35,518 nt of DNA from an uncultured Bacteroides sp. (GCA_900755095.1 CAAEFE010000033.1:1-35518); one strand, 5' to 3'. Positions 26,735 to 34,199 are shown, counted from the first letter of the stretch. Notes: generated from the letters alone by a model not told the origin. Program-made: numbers and translations.

Positions 26735-27813
26735 CGTTGTATGGCCTGCTTTATAAATGTTTCCGAAGTCCGGACTATAATATCTAAATTAGGGGTGTTA
26801 AGAGACATTTCCTGAATATCCCCGCTATCTACATTAACTGTCGAATTTTCTATGCCGAAAGTATTCATTACATCCAGAGCCCGTCCATCGCCGGGCGCAT
26901 TGAACAATACGGTTTTAAAAGGCTTGTTGAATATTATAGAAAATGCGGTTCCATGAAATGATGTTGTAACGACACATGAGGCATTGGCAAACAATCCCAC
27001 AAATTCAAAAGGAGATGCTGTCAATATTCGATTCTTCATTTTTTTATATTCAGCCTCTGCTGTTACTTCAACAACACTCATGTGGTGTAATGCAGCATAT
27101 TTATTTGCCATATCCAGTACCCTATCGTCTCTCTTTACCTGATATACAAGAAGGTATGGTTTGTCGGTAAAAGTTGGTTTGATAGCTACCTTTTGCCATT
27201 CATTGGCAGATAATAAAAACACAGGGTCTATAACTTTCGTTATTTCTTTATTTATGAGTGGTTGCAAAATATTTTTAAGCTCTGACTCTCTAACTGAAAT
27301 ATTCTCAAAATTGGAGAGTACTTCTTTATATTTTTTATAGTCATCGGAGATGATTCGTTTGGCTTCAGTACTAGCTGCATAGGATATAAATTTGCCTTTA
27401 TGACTGACACTTCCACAAAAGAATTTATCAAAGCCATTGGTAATGCTAGGATTCCAAACTTGGTCACTGCCACAAATTATTATATCATAGCCTGTGACTT
27501 CACTGTCTGTTTCCGTATATTTCCGAGTTGAAAGAGGTAAGCTATCTATAAATGATTGAAATTTGTCAGAACGTTCTTTTCTTACCGTTAAGAACGGTAA
27601 TATTCTAAGAACAAAGATAACTTTTCGTATTATATTAAGTCGGGAAATTCTACGCCAAGGCATAATACCATGGGACATAGTTAACGATTTGGGTCTATAA
27701 TCTATTATCTCCGCATCATAGTTATTCTTCCGCAAATATGTTACTAAAGCATAGGTCTGCAACACGGCCCCATAATTGTGAGCACAATGAAATGTCAATA
27801 TTCCTATCTTCAT
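26731..27813 (-). CDS. Polysaccharide pyruvyl transferase family protein, copy 1
   Basis: A 360-residue relative of the pyruvyl transferase further down the operon. It starts MKIGILTFHCAHNYGAVLQTYALVTYL, with ICGSDQVWNPSITNGFDKFFCG near 103-124. SVRESELKN and VIDPVFLL follow in the middle, and the TTSFHGTAFSIIFNKPF region is near 285-300. These are the same marks as copy 2, but the two are clearly diverged, so each probably acts on a different sugar of the unit or one has moved to other chemistry. It begins 1 base after the FrhB-like gene, a pairing that is common in Bacteroides and other anaerobes. Confidence 0.9.
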   Translation of the reverse strand: MKIGILTFHCAHNYGAVLQTYALVTYLRKNNYDAEIIDYRPKSLTMSHGIMPWRRISRLNIIRKVIFVLRILPFLTVRKERSDKFQSFIDSLPLSTRKYTETDSEVTGYDIIICGSDQVWNPSITNGFDKFFCGSVSHKGKFISYAASTEAKRIISDDYKKYKEVLSNFENISVRESELKNILQPLINKEITKVIDPVFLLSANEWQKVAIKPTFTDKPYLLVYQVKRDDRVLDMANKYAALHHMSVVEVTAEAEYKKMKNRILTASPFEFVGLFANASCVVTTSFHGTAFSIIFNKPFKTVLFNAPGDGRALDVMNTFGIENSTVNVDSGDIQEMSLNTPNLDIIVRTSETFIKQAIQR

Positions 27814-27814
27814 A

Positions 27815-28963
27815 TTAAATGGATAATTTCCGCTTAATTTTGTCCATAAACATTCTTAGTTGGTAACGATAACCTACATTTCCATATTTCCTGGCAACAT
27901 ACAAAAATCCTCTTTTTTGATAATCCTTTGCAAATTGATGCCAACGAGGATCTACAGACGAAGGATGTTGCAGATTGGGTTGCAATGAATTCATCAAGTC
28001 TACATGCTTTGTATGCAGCATATAAGAACATTCCCTAAAAAAACTACACCCCTTATCCGTGTTACAAATAACGAGCGAGATTCCTTTATTGTCTGTATTC
28101 ATTTTCGGTACGACTTTTTCATATCCCCAAAAGTCTCCGATAGTCAAATCAGAAGGTCTGGAAAGATTGCAATATTTACAATGCTCACAAGAGGGCCGGG
28201 AAATTAATCCTGAATAAAAAAGATACCTTAACAGAAAGTCTTTATGAATAGAGTTATCTGTAAAAGTAAAACTTTCCATGTGTGGTTGGTTCCACCCAAT
28301 GGATTTTTCTCGAAATTCTAATTTGATAACGTTTGATTTGAATTTTGATTCTGTATAGCCAAGATAATCTTTCCATATAGAAGGACTGGGCACTGCATGA
28401 CAAATAATGTCTATAAGAATGAGATTTTTTCTTTGAGCTTTTCCTATATAACTATTCAAACCTGCTGTTTGACATGGAGTACCAGAGAATAAAACAACCA
28501 AACCTGCCTTCAAATCTTGCTTCACTTGGCGGAACACCGTATTCATATCGCTCTGTACATACTTACTTCCCTTGAATTCGCTACATTCTTCTTTTGTAGT
28601 TGCTCGTTTATGGACGACTCTAAAATGGTCAGCATATCCTGCACCATACACAACGCCACCATGTTCCAGAATATAATCAGACATAGCAACAAATACGGCT
28701 CCAGAACGGCTATATCTTAATTCTTCCTCATTTTTATGCCTTGCCGCATAAGCTAAAGGGTTATCTATATTTAAGCTTTTATCGTAATCGTCATTAAAAG
28801 CACACACCTTCTCACACAGACCGCAATCAACACACTTGCTTCGATCCACTTCCGGATAGAGAAATCCAAGCGCATCTGGTTTCATCGTGATAGCATCATG
28901 AGCGCAAATACTGGCACATGCAGTACATCCGCAACAATCTGCCTGATTATTGATATTTATCAT
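27815..28963 (-). CDS. FrhB-like Fe-S oxidoreductase (coenzyme F420 hydrogenase beta-subunit family)
   Basis: A 382-residue protein with an N-terminal 2x[4Fe-4S] ferredoxin domain: CCGCTACASIC at residues 10-20 and CVDCGLCEKVC at about 40-50. The FrhB N- and C-terminal domains follow, with FSGTPCQTAGL near 165-175 and a further cysteine group in CEHCKYCNLSRPSDLTIGDFWG near 258-279. In archaea this fold binds FAD and reduces F420; Bacteroides is not known to make F420, so here it most likely uses FAD and another electron carrier. It pairs with the pyruvyl transferase that follows and its start overlaps the acyltransferase stop (ATGA). The reaction in capsule synthesis is unknown. Confidence 0.9.
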   Translation of the reverse strand: MININNQADCCGCTACASICAHDAITMKPDALGFLYPEVDRSKCVDCGLCEKVCAFNDDYDKSLNIDNPLAYAARHKNEEELRYSRSGAVFVAMSDYILEHGGVVYGAGYADHFRVVHKRATTKEECSEFKGSKYVQSDMNTVFRQVKQDLKAGLVVLFSGTPCQTAGLNSYIGKAQRKNLILIDIICHAVPSPSIWKDYLGYTESKFKSNVIKLEFREKSIGWNQPHMESFTFTDNSIHKDFLLRYLFYSGLISRPSCEHCKYCNLSRPSDLTIGDFWGYEKVVPKMNTDNKGISLVICNTDKGCSFFRECSYMLHTKHVDLMNSLQPNLQHPSSVDPRWHQFAKDYQKRGFLYVARKYGNVGYRYQLRMFMDKIKRKLSI

Positions 28964-29933
28964 TGTATCAACCGGATTTTTCTTATTACTATTATAAAGA
29001 CCATCGTCGATAAGAACACTACAAATGGCGCAGTAAATGAGTATATATTTACTATAGAATTTGATGCTATCTTACCAACTATCATACCGATGATTGATAT
29101 AAAGAGAGGATGAAAGATGTATATGTAAAGCGAATCTTTATTTCCAATAGTCGAATATATAGTTGGTTCTTTCTTCTTGAATGATAATACTAACAAGAAT
29201 AGACATAGCGCAAGCAACGTGCTACTAAAATAATGTTCACGTCCGGGATTCTTGTCTAAATATAGCAATACCCATTTTTCCATTAGAGACGTCAATGAGA
29301 ATAAAATGCCCCCAATAAGCCAATAATAGTATTTAATTTTACTAATCTTGTCACTATACTTCTTCAGACATGCCCCCAATGCAAAATATGGTAGACCGAC
29401 AAACAAAAAGTTCCGTACATAGATAACTGGAAACTCTCTATCGAGAAAAAGTAAACTATACTTACCCAATATTAAGTCTGTCAGCAATAATATAGGAATG
29501 GCATAGAACATATATTTCCAAATCTTATACTTGCTTATAATCATTGCTATCAATAGTACATATAAATATGCCCCCAAATACCAAAGATGACCGCCAAAAG
29601 GATTTTCATTAAGAACTATAAAATTAAATAATTCACGAAGTGATGGTATGTAAACACTCCCTTGATGTATTGCCACAGCTTCTTTATAACAAGCAAACAA
29701 CAACGTAGACCATACGATGATGTGCAAAATATTCCTAGTACTGCGTTTTAATCTCGATATTTCTATATCGCCATCGTTGAATAACAAATAACCACTAATC
29801 ATAAAAAAGCAAGGCACTGCGCAACGTGTGAGTGGCAAGAGTAATCATGATATACACAATCAGTGTGAAGGAATACCACAAGGATTGCACATATAAACTT
29901 AAGAATATCTATTGAATAATTACGTTCTATCAT
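28960..29933 (-). pseudogene. Acyltransferase family 3 protein, broken by a one-base frameshift
   Basis: The downstream frame (from 29838) gives 292 residues of a polytopic acyltransferase 3 protein starting LPLTRCAVPCFFMISGYLLF, which is the second motif of the family and not a real N-terminus. The missing start lies in another frame. ATG 29933 overlaps the wzx stop as ATGA and encodes MIERNYSIDILKFICAILVV then FLHTDCVYHDY, the classical first helix with its HTD histidine, before running into a stop. The frames meet near 29839-29842, and one extra base there (a C in GATTACTCTTGCC) would restore a 324-residue enzyme. These enzymes add acetyl or other acyl groups to sugars. It is a genuine pseudogene, a phase-off state or an assembly error. 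Confidence 0.85.
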
Positions 29934-31465
29934 CTTCTGATTTTTGCACATAAAGCACTGACCTTTGCCCAGACAAAAACTCTTTCTTCTTTACTACATC
30001 CTATATAAAATATCGAAATTGATGTGGTAAGTATTGACACTACAGATATAACTAAAAAGGATAAAAAGGTTTCATTTATGTTCTTTAATAATAATATTGG
30101 TAGAATCGCTGATGTTGACATTACCATCAAGACTTTTAAATACACATGTTTCAAATACTTGACAGAAGACAATCCAATCATTCCTCTGAGCATATAAAGA
30201 CGTGCAACTAAACAGCATTGAGATATAAATATTGCAACAAACAATACAGACTCCGGTACACACCCCAAACGAAGAAAGATATATGATATAGGGAGATTCA
30301 GCATCTGCAGACCACCTACCATAATCTGATAGTTCCGAATTCTACCCGTGGCAAGCATGGCCGTAATCAATGGATTTGAAATAGATTCACTCATGGCAAA
30401 AAGCAACGTTAGCCGCACAAACAGAACTGCATGTTCCGGCACCAATTTCAGCCATAGCCCAAGAATATAGTGAGTATTGATAATCACCGGCAATGAGAGC
30501 AACAACAACATATAAAATGAGAACTTCGCTCCTTGAAAGATAAGTGCCATCATATAGTCTTGATTGCCAGAAGCATAAGATTTTGTAATTTGCGGATTTA
30601 ATGCTGTCATAAAATTACTAACAAATCCTGAAATTGCTGAATTTACTTGCATAGCAATACCTTTAGCTGCATTTACAGACGGACCGAAAAACAAATTAAT
30701 GACAACATTTCCACCTTGATCTCTTAACACGGATGAAGCAGCTCCAATGAAATTCCATCCTGCAAACCCAAACATATTCTTTAGAAGTTTTTTATCCCAA
30801 CAAAAATGATAAGTACACTCTTTGAAATGCCTTTTACAATAATAGCCATAAGTAAAACGAATAATTATTGCTACAGAACACATCAAAATTGAATAAAACA
30901 CCAATTTATCCATAGGAGCTATAACGATCAAATATGCAATAATAAGTTTGCCTATAGCTTCCAATATACTGATATAAGCAAAGGCCGACATTTTTTCATG
31001 TGCTATTATAGATGCGTTATATGGAACACTTATAAGATTTATGACAAAAGTGACAACAGAAAATTGGAGTACCCAATTAGCTGCCAGTATTCTATCTGCT
31101 GGAATAATCATCTTAGAATTAAGAAACCATACACCAACAATCTCTATTAATATGACTACGATTAAAGACAACAATATTTGGATAGTAACCGATGCTGAAA
31201 ATATCTTATTCAGCTTACTTTGATCACCTTTCCCCAATTCAAAGGTAATAAATCTACTGATAGAAGCAGATAATGACCCCGATATTACCGAAAACATAGC
31301 TACAACGCCACCTACGACATTATATATACCAAAATCTTCAACTCCTAGAGCATCTAGTATGACACGTGAAGTATATAAACTCACGATCATCATAAAAAGC
31401 ATACGAATATAGAGAAGTAAGGTATTCTTCGCTATTCGTTTATTGTTGTCTGTCGCTTGAGACAT
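29930..31465 (-). CDS. wzx: Repeat-unit flippase (Wzx/PST family)
   Basis: Moves the undecaprenyl-linked oligosaccharide across the inner membrane. The 511-residue protein has about 14 hydrophobic helices, starting with RIAKNTLLLYIRMLFMMIVSLYTSRVIL and YNVVGGVVAMFSVISGSLSASISRF. These are the usual opening marks of Bacteroides capsule flippases in the MOP/MATE superfamily. It is the first structural gene after upxY (80 bases later; the gap holds only a small AATACCTTTAAAGGTTATT palindrome near 31490). It ends in an ATGA overlap with the original start of the acyltransferase gene. It looks complete. Confidence 0.94.
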   Translation of the reverse strand: MSQATDNNKRIAKNTLLLYIRMLFMMIVSLYTSRVILDALGVEDFGIYNVVGGVVAMFSVISGSLSASISRFITFELGKGDQSKLNKIFSASVTIQILLSLIVVILIEIVGVWFLNSKMIIPADRILAANWVLQFSVVTFVINLISVPYNASIIAHEKMSAFAYISILEAIGKLIIAYLIVIAPMDKLVFYSILMCSVAIIIRFTYGYYCKRHFKECTYHFCWDKKLLKNMFGFAGWNFIGAASSVLRDQGGNVVINLFFGPSVNAAKGIAMQVNSAISGFVSNFMTALNPQITKSYASGNQDYMMALIFQGAKFSFYMLLLLSLPVIINTHYILGLWLKLVPEHAVLFVRLTLLFAMSESISNPLITAMLATGRIRNYQIMVGGLQMLNLPISYIFLRLGCVPESVLFVAIFISQCCLVARLYMLRGMIGLSSVKYLKHVYLKVLMVMSTSAILPILLLKNINETFLSFLVISVVSILTTSISIFYIGCSKEERVFVWAKVSALCAKIRR

Positions 31466-31545
31466 GTAAATATTTACTATATGCCTATAATACCTTTAAA
31501 GGTTATTCGGCACCTCCTATGTCATACTTTTGATTAATAATTTGA

Positions 31546-32121
31546 TTATTGCCTCTCACCTATCGGCTCTACATACCCGACCGGCATATCCGCACAAGCA
31601 CACCCCAGCATATTCAACCGGACAGCAATCTTACTTCTACCATCTACTGTAACAAGCTCTCCTACAAGCCCCGTCAAAGGACCTTTAATAACACGTACTT
31701 TCTCACCACGTGCCAAAGGAGCACTATTCATACAGATTGCCTCTTCGGAATAGTCGAGCATAAAACGGAAACGGGCCATTTGTTCATCAGGAATGATAGT
31801 CGGACTGCTCTCACCGCGCATTACCATATACCGACTAACTGTAGAAAAAGAAAGAACCTCTTTACGTTCTTTAGGATCAGCATGTACAAAGACCATCATG
31901 GGAAGCAGCACGGATTCAACCACTTTACGGCGGTCGCTCCATTGATGTACTTCTTGCTGGACCGGTACAAAATTTTCAATCCCCATTTTGTCTAAACGTT
32001 CGGCTACTTTCTTCTCATGATGCATACGAACCAGAGCAACATACCAGCGTTTAGAGTGTGCTACGCCTTCCCCTGTCCCAATTTTAGGCCCAGCACTTAA
32101 AGTTTCTTTCGTTAGAATCAT
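31546..32121 (-). CDS. upxY: UpxY-family transcription antiterminator
   Basis: A NusG paralogue that acts only on its own capsule operon. In B. fragilis and B. thetaiotaomicron, UpxY proteins stop premature termination in the operon leader. The 191 residues have an NGN domain at about 25-120 (RWYVALVRMHHEKKVAERL, GIENFVPVQQEVHQWSDRR, LPMMVFVHA) and a KOW domain at about 137-180 (LARGEKVRVIKGPLTGLVGELV). The ATG at 32121 lies about 50 bases below the predicted start of transcription. Unlike many such loci, no upxZ follows: the next gene is wzx. Its position just inside the invertible promoter makes it the first product of the switch. Confidence 0.96.
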   Translation of the reverse strand: MILTKETLSAGPKIGTGEGVAHSKRWYVALVRMHHEKKVAERLDKMGIENFVPVQQEVHQWSDRRKVVESVLLPMMVFVHADPKERKEVLSFSTVSRYMVMRGESSPTIIPDEQMARFRFMLDYSEEAICMNSAPLARGEKVRVIKGPLTGLVGELVTVDGRSKIAVRLNMLGCACADMPVGYVEPIGERQ

Positions 32122-32130
32122 ACTTTTTTA

Positions 32131-32171
32131 CCCCTTATGTGTCCGTTACTTCTTAGGTAACGGATAATTAT
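32131..32171 (-). promoter_or_regulatory. upxY leader with hairpin formed by the left inversion repeat
   Basis: In the present orientation the left inverted repeat lies inside the transcribed leader. There CCGTTAC-N7-GTAACGG (about 32143-32163) can fold into a 7-bp stem with a 7-base loop, followed by a purine-rich AAGGGGTAAAAAAG just before the ATG. The hairpin is thus both a recombination site and an RNA structure close to the upxY start. Confidence 0.55.
32145..32167 (-). repeat. Left inverted repeat of the invertible segment (23 bp)
   Basis: Reads GTTACTTCTTAGGTAAC followed by GGATAA. It is the exact reverse complement of 32413-32435; the first mismatches come at the flanking bases. Within it GTTAC-N7-GTAAC is a near-symmetric core with a seven-base spacer, the layout of a tyrosine-recombinase site. 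Confidence 0.95.
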
Positions 32172-32177
32172 TCGGTG

Positions 32178-32210
32178 CAAAGATATGCAAAAATACAAAT
32201 AGTAAACAAG
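32178..32210 (-). promoter_or_regulatory. Capsule operon promoter, ON orientation
   Basis: On the minus strand TATCTTTG (32185-32178), followed by CA, exactly matches the -7 box of known invertible Bacteroides promoters. CTTG (32210-32207) stands 21 bases above it as a one-mismatch -33 box. Transcription would start near 32171 and read directly into upxY. Confidence 0.85.
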
Positions 32211-32249
32211 TAAAATCTTCTTTTTTTTCTGATTTGTTGAAATATGCAA

Positions 32250-32295
32250 CAAAAATATATCAGGACATGATGATTCTGTTTGATCATGCCCGATA
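32250..32295 (-). terminator. Terminator-like hairpin inside the invertible segment
   Basis: On the minus strand ATATCGGGCATGAT (upstream arm, near 32295-32282) pairs with ATCATGTCCTGATAT (near 32271-32257) with one bulge and one G-U pair. The loop is about 11 bases, and ATTTTTG follows. It lies just upstream of the promoter and would stop transcripts coming from the recombinase gene. Confidence 0.55.
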
Positions 32296-32412
32296 TTCCT
32301 ATATTCTGTTTTCAAAGATGCTTTTCCCTTCGCGTAGGTTAGAAAAACATTGCTGTAGGCGGTTCTTGTCCATGTTTTTCTGTTTTCATCTGTTTTCCTG
32401 TGAATAAATACC

Positions 32413-32435
32413 TTATCCGTTACCTAAGAAGTAAC
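32413..32435 (+). repeat. Right inverted repeat of the invertible segment (23 bp)
   Basis: TTATCC followed by GTTACCTAAGAAGTAAC, the exact inverse of 32145-32167. It lies 41 bases from the recombinase stop codon. Confidence 0.95.
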
Positions 32436-32475
32436 AGAAACATTTCGCCCTTGATTTCTAACACTTTACCGTTAA

Positions 32476-33429
32476 TTACCTACCTAAACGATAGTTCCTA
32501 ATGTAAGATAAATTCCCTTTATTTACCTCTGTACGTTCTCTTAGCTCAAAACCCTTTAAATAGATTTGTGTGGTTTTTATTGATTTGTGTCCCAATGATT
32601 CACTGATCATTTCAATTGGCACTCCACGATACTTGGCTGTCGTTGCCCAGGAATGACGGAGTGTGTAAGAAGAAACGGGAGAATTCAAACGTAGAGCTCT
32701 CGCCAAATCCTTCAAACAATTATTGAATCTCCGAAGAGCAGACTGATATTCACGGTATGCCCTTTCATCCTTCCGTTTTTTATTACCGCAAAGTATGTCG
32801 AACAGATAGTCCGGACAATCAGGAATGGGTTCCTGATTACTTCGGAGTTGATTAATCATTCCTCTGGCAGTATCAAGCACTTCCACGCTCATGGGAGTTT
32901 TCGTCTTGATTCGATTATAGCGTAATACACTCTGATCTAAAGCCGATTTTTCCAGATGAGCTAAATCAGCGAATGACATTCCACAAAACTGGAACATCAG
33001 AGCAGCAATAGTTTGTGTACGACGTAAACGCTCCGATTTGGGATCCTCATACAAAAGTCTGTGCAACTCACCGGCAGGCAAAGCTTTCTTTTGTCGGACA
33101 TCCACACCTGTATAGACATCATGAAATAATCGGGGAACATAAGGGGCACTCCCTGCTTCCACTCCCCGATTGTAAATGCTACGAAGCATACGCATATACG
33201 TAGAAATCGTATTAGGCTTCAAACCACACTCATAAAGATACTGACCATAACGTCGTAAACGTTCTTTGGTGACCTGCCTGAACGACATATTCAACGTACC
33301 ACAAAACTTACTGAAAGAATAAAGGGCATTCTTATAGACATGCGCTGTAGAATAGCGCCCCTCCTTTCGTAAACGATTGATGTAGTTCTCCCCACATCGA
33401 CTGAATCCATTTTTATTCATCATTTGCAT
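32476..33429 (-). CDS. Tyrosine site-specific recombinase (capsule promoter inversion)
   Basis: Probably inverts the adjacent promoter segment. Numbered from the GTG at 33432, the 318-residue frame has a SAM-like core-binding domain (about 15-105) and a catalytic domain (120-300). The second Arg block is SYTLRHSW (Arg259, His260), then LGH (His282) and the nucleophile Tyr291 in TTQIYLKGF. The usual first-Arg block reads FCGMSFADL: Ser153 is at the canonical Arg place, as reported for IntDOT of CTnDOT, and Cys150 replaces the Arg often seen in the Bacteroides RGMSF version. Arg174 in YNRIKT could substitute. I prefer the ATG at 33429; ATGs at 33423 and 33420 are possible. Its 3' end faces the segment it is likely to invert. 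Confidence 0.93.
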   Translation of the reverse strand: MQMMNKNGFSRCGENYINRLRKEGRYSTAHVYKNALYSFSKFCGTLNMSFRQVTKERLRRYGQYLYECGLKPNTISTYMRMLRSIYNRGVEAGSAPYVPRLFHDVYTGVDVRQKKALPAGELHRLLYEDPKSERLRRTQTIAALMFQFCGMSFADLAHLEKSALDQSVLRYNRIKTKTPMSVEVLDTARGMINQLRSNQEPIPDCPDYLFDILCGNKKRKDERAYREYQSALRRFNNCLKDLARALRLNSPVSSYTLRHSWATTAKYRGVPIEMISESLGHKSIKTTQIYLKGFELRERTEVNKGNLSYIRNYRLGR

Positions 33430-33432
33430 CAC

Positions 33433-33560
33433 TAGTTATTTTATATATATACTATTTGGCAAGCGACAAAAGAACAAATCTTTTTGCAGGTTCAATTTCA
33501 CTTTCCAGATATTATTTTTAGAATTAACACATGTTTAACCAACGTTAAAATTAGTAGATT
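33433..33560. promoter_or_regulatory. Divergent intergenic region
   Basis: AT-rich spacer between the recombinase and the accessory gene on the other strand; it must hold both promoters. I find no exact TAnnTTTG box on either strand. A small TTTAAC-CAAC-GTTAAA palindrome (33534-33549) stands just before the ATG at 33561. Confidence 0.4.
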
Positions 33561-33971
33561 ATGAAAAGTAAAAATGCCAAAAAAGGTAGTAAAAACGACA
33601 AGGTAAAAAGAAATGTCCAAACAATGAAAAAAGCTCCAGGGAAGCATTCAAAGGAAGAAATCATCAGTGAAGAAGAGCTGGATAACAGAATAGCAATCGA
33701 CGGAGATATCCGCCTTTATTTCACCATGTATTTAAAAATCTTTATTGATGGACATTTCCGCCATCCTAAGAAGAAAAAGCTGATAAATCTAGCCCAATAT
33801 ATCTATGACCAAAAAGTATTATACATCCACAAACATGGCGGCTATAAGTTAATGGAACTTAGCAGTATACATGCTGAATTGGGTGCATTGAAAAAACCTG
33901 TTGAGGAAGAGTACATGAAAGAAAAAAAGGAAAAAAGAGAACAGGCTGAAAAGGTCAAAAGCAAGTACTAA
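33561..33971 (+). CDS. Lysine-rich protein of unknown function
   Basis: I do not recognise this 136-residue protein. The first 35 residues are strongly basic and low in complexity (KSKNAKKGSKNDKVKRN), the middle (about 45-105) is a compact mixed segment (DGDIRLYFTMYLKIFIDGHF, AQYIYDQKVLYIHKHGGYKL), and the end is a charged helix (EEYMKEKKEKREQAEKVKSKY) that could be coiled coil. The composition suggests nucleic-acid binding, but no motif proves it. It is the first of three plus-strand genes between the capsule recombinase and pyrB. Coding is supported by length, an ordinary start and codon use like its neighbours. Confidence 0.7.
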   Translation: MKSKNAKKGSKNDKVKRNVQTMKKAPGKHSKEEIISEEELDNRIAIDGDIRLYFTMYLKIFIDGHFRHPKKKKLINLAQYIYDQKVLYIHKHGGYKLMELSSIHAELGALKKPVEEEYMKEKKEKREQAEKVKSKY

Positions 33972-33980
33972 GAAAAAATA

Positions 33981-34040
33981 ATGGGACAGTTGGAATATAA
34001 AGCTTACCTTCGCCGCCGTTTTCAACCGGTCGAAAACTAA
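33981..34040 (+). CDS. Possible 19-residue peptide
   Basis: An ATG 9 bases after the previous stop opens a frame for MGQLEYKAYLRRRFQPVEN, ending TAA at 34040. Spacing and composition look gene-like, but length is too short to judge. It may be a remnant of a longer gene. Confidence 0.25.
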   Translation: MGQLEYKAYLRRRFQPVEN

Positions 34041-34059
34041 CAGATTTTCTCTTAAAAAA

Positions 34060-34138
34060 ATAGTGACGGTATGCTATCGTTATAGCGTCACTATAATGAA
34101 AGGATAGTGACGCTATGACAACAACATACCGTCACTAT
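34060..34138. repeat. Double palindrome with four ATAGTGACG units
   Basis: Two 35-base arms (34060-34094 and 34104-34138), separated by nine bases, are imperfect reverse complements of each other. Each arm is itself an inverted repeat of ATAGTGACG with a 17-base centre. The nonamer occurs four times (34060, 34086, 34104 and 34130), alternating in direction at a fixed spacing. It can fold as one long stem or as two separate hairpins. No T-run follows, so it is not a plain terminator. It lies 62 bases before the next gene. Confidence 0.85.
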
Positions 34139-34199
34139 CTATAAGGGAAGATTTACGCTCAAACAGAAATTTATTTTTCAAAATTAAAAACAGAAGAAA

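Larger units (their letters stand above)
32168..32412. other. Invertible promoter segment of the capsule operon
   Basis: The 245 bases between the perfect inverted repeats contain no gene. They hold an outward promoter at the left end pointing to upxY, a terminator-like hairpin in the middle (32255-32295) and AT/TG-rich sequence without visible features up to the right repeat. With the recombinase gene at 32476-33429 this is the standard Bacteroides arrangement for capsule phase variation. The sequence shown is the ON state. Confidence 0.93.

Noticed and set aside
27815..28963. Genuine coenzyme F420 chemistry
   Set aside because: Family name only; no F420 synthesis genes are in the window and the genus is not known to make F420.
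32168..32412. A second promoter pointing to the recombinase in the current orientation
   Set aside because: No TAnnTTTG box found on the plus strand of the segment; only the upxY-facing promoter is supported.
34060..34138. Simple intrinsic terminator
   Set aside because: The stem is long and double, but no T-run follows on either strand and the unit repeats are too regular.
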